From contig JAFQJH010000008.1 in assembly GCA_017415025.1 (NCBI GenBank), forward strand, positions 62,001 through 126,000: a stretch of DNA of 64,000 nt, read 5' to 3'. The translations under genes and the position numbers were made by a program. This document shows, piece by piece, positions 32,883-43,000 of the stretch. Every line of letters begins with the position of its first letter. Within the stretch, counting starts at the first letter, position 1. Origin of the DNA: Clostridia bacterium (GTDB taxonomy: Bacteria; Bacillota; Clostridia; Oscillospirales; Acutalibacteraceae). A model generated the notes under the pieces. It saw only the letters and a program-made list of their open reading frames with translations. It had not been told where the DNA came from and ran no database searches.

Positions 32883-33992
32883 TTACTTTTCCCACGGGAA
32901 CACATAGCTGAGTCCGAGGTCATCGCGAACCTTATTCATTTCTGCCTGAACAGACTCATTAATGGGAACACCGCTATCCTTACGGCTGAGCCAGATTTCC
33001 CACTCTTTTTCGCCTGCTGTGTAGATTCTCTCCTCACCCGGCATCTTCTTTGATGCACGGACAGAACGGATGATGTCGCCTGCCTTCTTACGAGCGATTT
33101 CTTCGCCGAGGAAGTGGTCAGTATCAATAGCGATAAAGTAATGGCCGAGGTGATACGGACGGATGTTGCCGTTCTCATCCTTACCGTCAAGATCCTTACC
33201 GTAAGCACCGTCCTGAAGGATTGATGAGAAGAACTCAACTGCCATTGCGAAGCCGTAACCCTTGTATCCGCCGAGTGCTTCGCCGATACCGCCGAGAGTT
33301 GTGAGAGCCGCTGTGCCATTACGGATTTTCTTGAGTGCTACACCTGCATCACCTTCAACGGGATTACCATCAAGGTCAATAACAGTACCGGGGTGGATAT
33401 CCTCACCGATTCTCTCATAATATTCAACCTTACCGTTCTGTGTAATTGATGTTGCACAGTCGAAGTTGAAGTCAAAATCCTCATCTGTCGGAACGCCGAT
33501 TGTGAACGGATTTGTACCGAACATACCCTCAACGCCGAGTGTCGGAGCAACTGAAGGACGGGCATTTGTACCTGTCATACCGATACAGCCTGCCTTTGTT
33601 GCCATTGTTGTATAGTAACCTGCAATACCGTAGTGACAGGAGTTGCGGACAACAACCATACCCATACCGTATTCCTTAGCCTTTGCAATAGCCATACTCA
33701 TAGCCTTATGGCCGATAACCTGACCCATACCGTTGTGACCGTCAACAACTGCTGTTGTGGGAGTCTCCTTGATGATTTCAAAGTTTGTAACAGGCTGCTG
33801 AATACCTGCGTTGATTCTGTCGATGTAAATCGGCTTGAAGCGGTTGCAGCCGTGTGACTCAATACCGCGTCTGTCAGACTCGAGAATGATATCAACAACG
33901 ATTTCGCAATCCTCTGCAGGAACACCTACACCCTTGAATGCATCAACCATAAAGTCGTGCAGGGTTTTCCAATCGCATACTACTTTTGGCAT
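32883..33992 (-). CDS. Malate/L-lactate dehydrogenase, Ldh2 family (NAD(P)-dependent)
   Basis: A 369-residue member of the Ldh2/YlbC/AllD family (malate, lactate, ureidoglycolate or 2,3-diketogulonate dehydrogenases), a non-Rossmann NAD(P) fold. Landmarks are ILESDRRGIESHGCNRF (catalytic His after SHG), VVVRNSCHYGIAGYY, GMTGTNARPSVAPTLG, FGTNPFTIGVPT and LGGYKGYGFAMAVE. Its neighbour malic enzyme makes malate the likely substrate: together they connect oxaloacetate or pyruvate and malate. An AGGAGG site precedes the ATG. It is 68 bases after glpK, with only a weak 5-bp hairpin between. Confidence 0.88.
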   Translation of the reverse strand: MPKVVCDWKTLHDFMVDAFKGVGVPAEDCEIVVDIILESDRRGIESHGCNRFKPIYIDRINAGIQQPVTNFEIIKETPTTAVVDGHNGMGQVIGHKAMSMAIAKAKEYGMGMVVVRNSCHYGIAGYYTTMATKAGCIGMTGTNARPSVAPTLGVEGMFGTNPFTIGVPTDEDFDFNFDCATSITQNGKVEYYERIGEDIHPGTVIDLDGNPVEGDAGVALKKIRNGTAALTTLGGIGEALGGYKGYGFAMAVEFFSSILQDGAYGKDLDGKDENGNIRPYHLGHYFIAIDTDHFLGEEIARKKAGDIIRSVRASKKMPGEERIYTAGEKEWEIWLSRKDSGVPINESVQAEMNKVRDDLGLSYVFPWEK

Positions 33993-34060
33993 AATAAATT
34001 ACCTCCTATAACAATTAAAAATATACTGTATTATTTTACCCGATGTTTCGGGGGATAAAC

Positions 34061-35560
34061 TTATTCTTCTTCCCAAGCCAGTGAACGCTCAACAGCACGC
34101 TTCCAGCCTTTATAAAGCTTATCTCTGTCTGCCTGCTCCATTTTTGGAATGAATACTTTTTCAACCTCGCGGTTGCGCTCGATTTCGTCAAGACTCTTCC
34201 ACATTCCGACAGCAAGACCTGCAAGGTATGCCGCACCGAGTGCTGTTGTTTCAACCGTCTTCGGGCGGTTGACCATTGTGCGGATGAGGTTAGCCTGAAT
34301 CTGCATCATAATATTACTTACACTTGCGCCGCCGTCAACACGAAGCTCTGACAGTGTAATCTGCGAATCCTTCGTCATAGCCTCAAGCAAATCCGTCATC
34401 TGGAAAGCAATACTTTCAAGGACGGCTCTTGCAAAGTGAGCACGGTTGACACCGCGCGTAAGACCGACAATTGTACCTCTTGCGTACATATCCCAATAAG
34501 GTGCACCGAGACCCGTGAACGCGGGGACAAGATACATTCCGTTTGCATCGGGAACGCTCTCGGCAAGCTCATCGCAACGGCTCGCATGGTCGATAAGATG
34601 AAGCTCATCTCGAAGCCACTTGATAACCGAACCCGCATTGAAGGCACTGCCCTCGATTGAATACGTAGTCTTTCCGTTAAGGCTCCAGGCAACACCCGTG
34701 AGGAGATTGTGCTTTGAATCAACACGCTTTTCGCCCGTGTTCATAAGCAGGAAACAGCCTGTGCCGTAGGTGTTCTTCGCCTGTCCCGGATTGAAGCAAG
34801 CCTGACCGAAGAGTGCAGCAGGCTGGTCGCCGATTGCACCGCAGATAGGAATACCTGCAAGCTCCTCGAGACCGAGGATGTTAGGTGCAATTTCGCCGTA
34901 TATTCTGCTCGACTCAACAGGAGTCGGAAGCATACACATCGGAACACCGAGCTTTTCGCAAAGGTATTCGTCCCATTCGAGCTTATCAACATCAAAAAGC
35001 ATTGTTCTTGATGCGTTTGAGTAGTCCGTAACGTGAACCTTACCGCCCGTGAGATTCCAGATAAGCCAGGTTTCAACCGTACCGAAAAGAAGCTTGCCTT
35101 TTTCGGCATTTTCGCGCGCTCCCTCAACATTATCAAGAATCCACTTGATTTTTGTGCCCGAGAAATATGCATCGATAAGAAGACCCGTATGCTCACGGAC
35201 ATAGTCGCCGAGCCCTTCGGCTTTAAGCTTTTCGCAAAGGTCAGCCGTGCGGCGGCACTGCCATACAATAGCGTTATAAACAGGCTTGCCCGTGTCCTTA
35301 TCCCAGATAATTGTTGTTTCACGCTGATTGGTGATACCGATACCTGCGATTTTCTTAACGTCGAACTCGCCCGAGTTGATGACAGCCGTTATCGCCTTAA
35401 GCTGGCTGTAAAGAATATCCATAGGATTGTGTTCAACCCAACCCGTTTTAGGATAAATCTGGTCAAATTCGTTCTGCGCCTTGGATACAATTCTGCCCTG
35501 CTTGTCAAATACTATTGCACGGGAGCTGGTTGTACCCTGGTCAAGAGCCATTACATACAT
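34061..35560 (-). CDS. glpK: Glycerol kinase GlpK
   Basis: GlpK phosphorylates glycerol to sn-glycerol 3-phosphate. The 499-residue length is standard for this FGGY kinase. Landmarks are MALDQGTTSSRAIVFD (phosphate loop), GVEQHNP-like GWVEHNPMDIL, ITNQRETTIIWD, DYSNASRTMLFD, AIGDQPAALFGQAC and FTGLGAPYWDMYARGTIVGL, followed by RDGGAS-like RVDGGASVSNIM. It is the first gene of a three-gene operon with Ldh2 and malic enzyme, which is unusual because glpF and glpD are absent nearby. A glycerophosphodiesterase at 48785 could supply glycerol 3-phosphate elsewhere in the window. Confidence 0.97.
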   Translation of the reverse strand: MYVMALDQGTTSSRAIVFDKQGRIVSKAQNEFDQIYPKTGWVEHNPMDILYSQLKAITAVINSGEFDVKKIAGIGITNQRETTIIWDKDTGKPVYNAIVWQCRRTADLCEKLKAEGLGDYVREHTGLLIDAYFSGTKIKWILDNVEGARENAEKGKLLFGTVETWLIWNLTGGKVHVTDYSNASRTMLFDVDKLEWDEYLCEKLGVPMCMLPTPVESSRIYGEIAPNILGLEELAGIPICGAIGDQPAALFGQACFNPGQAKNTYGTGCFLLMNTGEKRVDSKHNLLTGVAWSLNGKTTYSIEGSAFNAGSVIKWLRDELHLIDHASRCDELAESVPDANGMYLVPAFTGLGAPYWDMYARGTIVGLTRGVNRAHFARAVLESIAFQMTDLLEAMTKDSQITLSELRVDGGASVSNIMMQIQANLIRTMVNRPKTVETTALGAAYLAGLAVGMWKSLDEIERNREVEKVFIPKMEQADRDKLYKGWKRAVERSLAWEEE

Positions 35561-35599
35561 AAGTTAAGCCTCCTTATTCATTCGCACTGATACACATAC

Positions 35600-35628
35600 A
35601 TTTTATACCTTTTATATATAAAAGTCAA
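35600..35628 (-). promoter_or_regulatory. Promoter of the glpK operon
   Basis: On the minus strand TTGACT (35623-35628), 17-base spacer, TAAAAT (35600-35605). Confidence 0.78.
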
Positions 35629-35730
35629 CACAGATTGAGGCGTATTTTGTTAGTATCGTATGTATATTTTGTACCGTCGGACAGGTATTTTGACTAAATG
35701 GCACAAATTTCAGACAAGAACAAATTTGTA

Positions 35731-35759
35731 TTGAAAACGACAGCAAAAAGTGGTATAAT
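35731..35759 (+). promoter_or_regulatory. Promoter of the iron alcohol dehydrogenase gene
   Basis: TTGAAA (35731-35736), 17-base spacer, TATAAT (35754-35759), about 100 bases from the divergent glpK promoter. Nothing further was recognised in the 257-base gap. Confidence 0.82.
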
Positions 35760-35817
35760 AAGATTGTTAAAAAAATAACATCGTCATTTCGATGATATTA
35801 AACAGGAGGATAAACCA

Positions 35818-36999
35818 ATGAACAGATTTACTTTACCCAGAGACCTTTACTACGGCAAGGACGCTCTTGAGGCACTCAAGACGATCAAGGGCAAGAAGGC
35901 TATCATCGTTCTCGGCGGCGGCTCGATGAAAAAATTCGGCTTTGTTGACAAGGTTGTTGCTTACCTTAACGAAGTCGGCATTGAGACACAGCTTTTCGAG
36001 GGTGTTGAGCCCGACCCGTCAGTCGAAACCGTTATGAAGGGCGCAGAGGCTATGCGCGCATTTGAGCCCGACCTTATCGTTGCTATGGGCGGCGGCTCAC
36101 CGATTGATGCCGCAAAGGCAATGTGGGCTTTCTACGAGTATCCCGAGGTTACATTCGAGCAGCTTATCACACCGTTCAGCTTCCCCGAGCTTCGTCAGAA
36201 GGCACGCTTTATCGCTATCCCCTCAACATCAGGTACTGCAACCGAGGTTACGGCATTTTCCGTTATCACTGATTATCAGAAGGGCATCAAGTATCCTCTT
36301 GCTGACTTCAATATAACACCCGACGTTGCTATCGTTGACCCCGCACTTGCTGAGACAATGCCTGCAAAGCTCGTTGCACACACAGGTATGGATGCACTTA
36401 CACACGCTATCGAGGCTTATGTTTCAACACTTCACACAGTATTCACAGACCCGCTTGCACTCAAGGCTATCGACATTGTTGACCGCAAGCTCACAAAGTC
36501 CTTTGACGGTGATATGGATGCAAGAGAAGAGATGCACTACGGTCAGTGCCTTGCAGGTATGGCTTTCTCAAACGCACTTCTCGGCATTGTTCACTCAATG
36601 GCTCACAAGACAGGTGCGGCTTTCTCAACCGGTCACATCACACACGGTCTTGCAAACGCTATGTACCTCCCCTACGTTATCAAGTATAACTCAAAGGTGG
36701 ACGAGGCAGCCGAAAGATACGCAGAGATTGCAAAGTCAATCGGCATTACAGCAGACAGCACTGCAGAATATGTTGATAAGCTCCGCGCAAGAATTGTTGA
36801 GCTTAACGACTATATGGGCATCCCGAACACACTCAAGGAGTTCGGCATCATCGAGGATGAGTTCAACGAGAAGATTGACGCTATCGCAGAGAATGCAGTC
36901 GGCGACGCTTGCACAGGCTCTAACCCCCGTTCTATCGACCCCGCAACAATGAAGAAGCTCTTCACCTGCATCTACTACGGTGAGGAAGTTGATTTTTAA
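35818..36999 (+). CDS. Iron-containing alcohol dehydrogenase
   Basis: A 393-residue Fe-ADH that interconverts aldehydes or ketones and alcohols with NAD(P)H. The nucleotide site is IVLGGGSMKKFGFVDKV (near 30) and VAMGGGSPIDAAKAMW. The iron ligands are Asp and His in HTGMDALTHAIEAY, then His in IVHSMAHKTGAAF and HGLANAMYLPYVI. AIPSTSGTATEVTAFSVI contacts the cofactor. It is close to the NAD-dependent butanol/1,3-propanediol dehydrogenase group, but the substrate cannot be set. It is divergent from the glpK operon and ends at a terminator. A strong AGGAGG site suggests high expression, as expected for a fermentative enzyme. Confidence 0.93.
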   Translation: MNRFTLPRDLYYGKDALEALKTIKGKKAIIVLGGGSMKKFGFVDKVVAYLNEVGIETQLFEGVEPDPSVETVMKGAEAMRAFEPDLIVAMGGGSPIDAAKAMWAFYEYPEVTFEQLITPFSFPELRQKARFIAIPSTSGTATEVTAFSVITDYQKGIKYPLADFNITPDVAIVDPALAETMPAKLVAHTGMDALTHAIEAYVSTLHTVFTDPLALKAIDIVDRKLTKSFDGDMDAREEMHYGQCLAGMAFSNALLGIVHSMAHKTGAAFSTGHITHGLANAMYLPYVIKYNSKVDEAAERYAEIAKSIGITADSTAEYVDKLRARIVELNDYMGIPNTLKEFGIIEDEFNEKIDAIAENAVGDACTGSNPRSIDPATMKKLFTCIYYGEEVDF

Positions 37000-37020
37000 T
37001 TAAAGGTTAATAATGAATTA

Positions 37021-37049
37021 AGGACGACAGAAAATCTGTCGTCCTTTTT
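37021..37049 (+). terminator. Terminator after the alcohol dehydrogenase gene
   Basis: 11-bp perfect stem AGGACGACAGA/TCTGTCGTCCT (37021-37031 with 37035-37045), then TTTTTGTT. Confidence 0.9.
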
Positions 37050-37050
37050 G

Positions 37051-40000
37051 TTATTCAGCTGTATATTCAATTGTTCCTACTGAATTCCAGACATTATTTT
37101 CGCGGATATAAACGGAGATTGTGTTAAGTCCGTCCTCATTCATCCATGCCTTGCCTGTGAATTCGAGGTCGCCGTTTTCGAGAGTAACAGCTTTAGTCGC
37201 ATTGTACGTACAGGTTGAGCCGTCGGGCATTACGAAACGAACACCCTGTGCATCGGGACCTGTAACTACCTTGACCTCAACTGCACCCTTCTTGCCTGAT
37301 TCAGCGGCGGGAGTGATGCTTCTGAGACCAGCATCAAGCACGGGCTCGAGAATTTCGTAGGTGAAGGAGTAAGGATTCTTATCCCACTTGTAAGCGCCGT
37401 CTGTGATGAACTTTGCGCGAGCCTTGACCTCGGGTCCTGTGAGGTTGGTGTTGATTGTCCATACCTCGTAAGCAACTGTACGGTCGAGAGAGTTAACCTC
37501 AACGCCGTCAGCGTTATAGGACTTGATAGTAACATTCTTGTTGTTACGGTCGTAGGTTCTTGTGCCGCCGTCCTCTTCGATGAACTGAATCATAGTCGGT
37601 CTGCCGTTGACGGTTACGTTGAACGTGTTGTGAGAATCAGTTGACGGAGTGTACTCAACGTTTGTGATTGCACCCGTCGTGATTTCCTCACCGTCGAGCG
37701 GAGTCTCGATCATCTCAATAGCTGATGAAAGGTCGGAGGTAGTCTCAAATGTTGCATCACCTGTGAGCTTGAGGTAGCCGATAGCAAGGAGCGAGTTTGC
37801 TGTAGCATTCTCAATTGTGACAGTACCGTTCTGTACGCAATCGGTGATATCGTAATACATATCCGTCTTACTTGAAACGGTTAAATCATTACCGCCAATC
37901 TTGACTGTAATATCTCCGCCTGTTGCGGAACGAAGGCTGAGCATTACTCTGCTGTAATCACCTACGTTAGCAACGGTGAATGTAAGAGCCTGGCTGTTGC
38001 CGTTTGCAAGGTAAATCTCGTGCTTTGAGCCCTTCTTATTATAATCTGCAGCGCCAATCTCAAATCGATCGTCTGCTTCCTGACCCTCAACATAAACAAA
38101 GCCGGAACCGCCTGTGATAAAGTTAGAAGCGGACATAAGGTTATCGTTGATGTTGTAATATCTAGCGTTCTGCTCTGAGTCGATATAATGAGTATTTTCG
38201 TCTGCTTCTTCAAGAGGTTCGAAAACTCGAACAGCATCGACATAGTTTACAAGAGGTTTATCAACAGCATAAGTTCCAAAAGCCTCGGGATCGTTAGCAC
38301 CTGTACCGCCGTTGAGGATTGACTCGTCGTCGAACCATTCAACATCGACATCGTCTGCCTCAAGAATGTAATCAAGACCAACTTCAGCGAGAGCATCTGC
38401 GAGCTCGTTGTCGTTTGTTGAAAGAGTACCGAACACTTCAGCGGACTGTGCCTTAAGAGCACCTGCCATAGACAGATATGCGGCAGTTACTTCAACAGTA
38501 TAAGTACCGTATCCAAGACCGCTGACGTTATAAATCGGAGTCTGGTAAAGTGTTCCGTAAGAGTCGTTGTAGTAAGTATCAACAACAGCAGATTTGACAA
38601 GCGGAGCGGGTTTTGTTTTATCCGTCCAATTATCAAGATCTCGGACAGCGATAACCTGAACACCCGTGTTATTTCCGCAAGCACCGTAGAGCTCGAAGCC
38701 CGTACCCGTGAAGGTGAAGTTAAGAGTCTCGGAACGGTTGTTTGAAGAGCTGACAGTTGTCATTTTAGCTGAGCCGTTTGAGTAGTCATTTGCATTATCA
38801 TACAATGCATCATAACCGTAAACAGAGTTATCTGTCTGAGCTGTGTTTCCTGCTGTGCCATAGATACCCCACTGTGCTTTACCTGTGTCACCGGCAGTAA
38901 GTACATCCTCTTCATAAAATACATTTGAAGCAGGGATGACAGAAATTGTGTTACTTACCTTATTAGCTGAATAATCACCCTGTGCCAACTGAGCAAAATA
39001 AGGAATCTTAGTGATTTCATTGAAAATACTGCTCGGCTTATAAGAAACTATATTTGACGATGCGGATGCACCTGCAGTTTCTACAGAGACAGTATAAGAG
39101 CTGTTATTTGAGTTTATAGCCTCATTCAAGAAAATCTGGTCGTTTTTGATCGGATCAACTTTAATTGTAGCATCGAAGTCAGCAACATAAGAGTCAGGTG
39201 TAAGCGAATTACCGTTCAACTGCCACTGTGAGAAGAGCTTGAAGGTCTCAGCCGATTTGAACTCGCCAAGATTAGCTAAGCGGTTGGTAATATTTTCATT
39301 TTTATCATACTGATAATACTGCTTGGCTCCATTGTACCAACCCTTGAAGTCATAGCCTACTCTGGTAGGTGTCATTGCTGTTTCCGGATAAGCCTCATCG
39401 TAAGTTGCCTCTTGATATCGATATATATTATCGGAATAGTTAATCTCGTTCAGCTTGTACTCATATACGCGGATGTTGTCAAACGTTACGGCATTGTTAG
39501 AGCCGTTGGCATCAACACGAATTTGGGCTTTTACAACCGTATCGTCGGTAGGTGCAGTGAAAATTCGTGATGAAACACCGCTACCATTAGAAGAATATCT
39601 GTTTGTTGAGTCTGCAAAATTTACCCAAGCACCATTTGCGTTACAGAAGAAAATATATACATCCCAATTTGTACCGGTTATATCAATATCAATTTTATAC
39701 TGCTTACCCGGTTCAACTGCAAAGAAAGGTGATGTTGATGTTGCTTCGCCTACACCATCATTTGAGGTAAGCGTGAAGCCTGTTTCTGTTATGTCACTTA
39801 CAACACCCTTGCTTGATGTCTTATTCCACGCATCAAAGTCGATAAGGTTATCGAAGGTCATATTATAGACATTATTCCACCATACGGCGTAGAGAGTAAT
39901 TGTTCCGTCCTTGTCACCGTTAAGTCGGTTAACACCCTCCTGACCTGCCTGATACAAAGCAGATGTTGCATTTTTAACAGTTGACCAGCCCTTAAGAGTA

Positions 40001-43000
40001 TAACCCTTTTTTGTGACACCTGACGAAGGCATAGTTATGTCTTGTGTATATTTTATTGTCTGATCAGGAATTGTGCTGGTACCGCCATTAGCATTAAATG
40101 TTACGGTGTAACTGTTTTCAGTCCATTTTGAGAAAATGTGCCAGTTTTGCTCAACTAAAAAGGAATCGTCAAAACCTTTCAAATTGAAGGTTCCTTTATC
40201 AATAGGCGTATCCAGGTCTGCTTCCCAAGTATCAAATGTATAACCAGGTCTTGTTGGAATATATTCGAAAACATCGCCGATACCCATTTTCTGCGGATAG
40301 TATCGCATAAATTCACGGTTTGTGATGTGCTTAGCATGATCCTGGAATGTATCTGCTTTGTAAACAGCGATATTTGAGTATGTAACAGTTGAACCAATCT
40401 GAACATTATCGAAACGCAAAATAAGTTTAGTTGAAGCGTATGTGTTTATTTTGAAATATTGAGTTCCAAGTCCATACCTCGTAGTTAATCCCGACTCCTG
40501 AGCAGCCATGCTGTTTCCGTTTGCATCATTTCCTGCAGAAGGCATATAAGCACAAACATTGGGTTTTGCACCATCGGTACTTGAGGCTGTATATTCAATT
40601 ATATAGTCTGTATTTGGTTCGACATCCATATTATACAAATTAGATGCATCTTTATGAAGATTTGTTCTTGCACAGTATTGGATATACTTTCCATTTTCAG
40701 TATCAGCATAGTTTTTGTTATCTGCATCCCATGTTATTTTAATTGTTCCGTTTTCAGCATCAGCAACAATACCTTCATGGGAAACCAATCTTGGACCTGT
40801 AAAACTGCCTCTTGAACCATCAGCATTTAAAGCATATGTATCACCATACCAAAGCTGGTTACAGGAGGATTTTGCCCAACTTGAGAATGAGAATATACTG
40901 TCATAAACAACGTTGTAGCCTGCCGGAATCCACTTGCCGTAAACGATTACTGTGGGGTTATTAAGCTGGTTTACATTTTCAATCCTGATGCCGCTCTTTG
41001 TGTACCAACCGTCAAAGCTATAGCCGTCACCGGGGTTAGGATGAACAAGGTCTTTGCTGTCACCGGGATAGTAACCGAGACGGGCCTCAGCTGTTGTTTT
41101 TGCAAATGTATCAAATGATTCTTTTGTATAAACACCGATCTGAGAGAATGTGGCTGTACCCTTAGCATTACAGTCAAAACGGAGCTCAATATATGCTGTA
41201 GTCGCATCTACTGTAAATTCCTTTGAGAATGTACCGTTTGTACCTGCAACAGGTGTATCACCGTATGAACCGGTAAGGTTACCGTTTATGTCATATTTGA
41301 ATATATGAATTTCACCCTGAACACCGGATACCGTAAATTCAACAACATAGGTTTTGTTGCCCTTAACAGGAATACAGTAACAATTCCAAGTTCCGTCACG
41401 GTTAGAGCTTCCAGATGTGCTTGTTACAGCTTCACCTGTATTAGAGTTATTAATTGTAATTTGACCGTCAGCAGAATTTGCAGAAAGTGTAGCACCGCCT
41501 GAAACACCGCTTCCGTTATTATAGCTCAATGAATCCATCCAGCCATTAAGTGAGAAAAGGTTTTCGTATCTTACGCCGCTTGCCTGGTATTCAATCTTTA
41601 CACCGCAGACTGAACATTTTCTGTACTGAATACCGTTTTCTGTGTAGATATCGCCGAAGGAGTGGGGGAGAGGAGCAATAACTTCCTGCTCTTTTACGAT
41701 TTCACCGCAGATTGCACAGTAAGAGCCTTCTGTAAGGCCGTTTACTGCACAGGTAGCCTCACGTGCAGCAAAGTCTGAACACTGATGTCCGTAAAAGCCT
41801 GCAGCTTTTTCTCTTTCGATTTCCTTCATAACACCGTTATAAGTGTTAACAGCTTCACGGATAGCCTTGCCGAGAGCATTTGTTGCTGTTACAGGTGCCG
41901 TATCAAAGCCGAAGTTATTGGGGTCAAGTGTACGGATGGAGTATACAGCAGCAGCATACTTTTCTCTGAGTGCAGGACAAAGCCTTGAATCATTCATTAC
42001 TGCATTGTAAGCATCTTCTGTAATCTCCTCACGAAGCTCGAGAACAGGTCGGAAGTCAATAAGATATATGTCATGGTCAGAAAAAGCAACATCACTAAAT
42101 GGAGTTCCATCGTTATTACCAACAATTCTCCAAAAGAGGTTTATTTTTTTATAGTAAGAATTTCCGAAATCAATGTTATTTTCATCAATATACATCGTTC
42201 CGGCATAGAAGCAAACTTTTCGAGTACTTTGATATTCCACACCTGCCCAGTCTTTTGAGTGGTCAAGTTTGGGGCTCTGTATTGATGTAGCAGCGTTATG
42301 CCCAAAATAACCATCAGGATTTGTCATGGCTATTGTGTCGGCGTACTGATCTTTTTGGTTCCAACCTATCCATTTATCAACTAACTTAACCTCAGGATTG
42401 TCAGCCGTTGTTGTATAATTTGAAGGATAGGCTTGATAAAAATAGTCATCGCTATCTTTGGAATTACTACGGCCTGCAATTTCAACGGGAATTAATGCCT
42501 GATTTTTACCGTCAAGTAACACAACTGTCAATGGGGAATAATAAACACCCATTTTCATTTCATTTTTTTCCATATAGGTCGCAGCAGAGCCGATGACATC
42601 TCCGTGGGTCGGGTTTGCGCTTTCATATGTTCCAGACGGAGTTCCGGTTACCGGAGCAGTATAGAGTATGTTGCTAAAGTTTATTCCTCTGCGAGATTCC
42701 ATTTGGGAAGCATTAGAATTAGCAAAAGTAGGAACTGCCGAAGTTATTCCTGTGTAATTTCCTTCATCTACCCAGCCGAGGTCTTCTTTATAGCTGTCAT
42801 ACATTGACTGTGCATCATAGTATGACATTGAGCAGTCATAGATGCAAAGGTTCTGGATTCTGCCCTTGAATAAGGGGTCGTCGGCTTCCCAACCCGATTT
42901 ACCGATTCGCATCGTTGCATTTGAGCCGAGAGCTTTATACCACGAGTCATCAAGCTTAACACCGGTAAAACGGTTTCTTGAAATTACAAGCTCACCGTCA

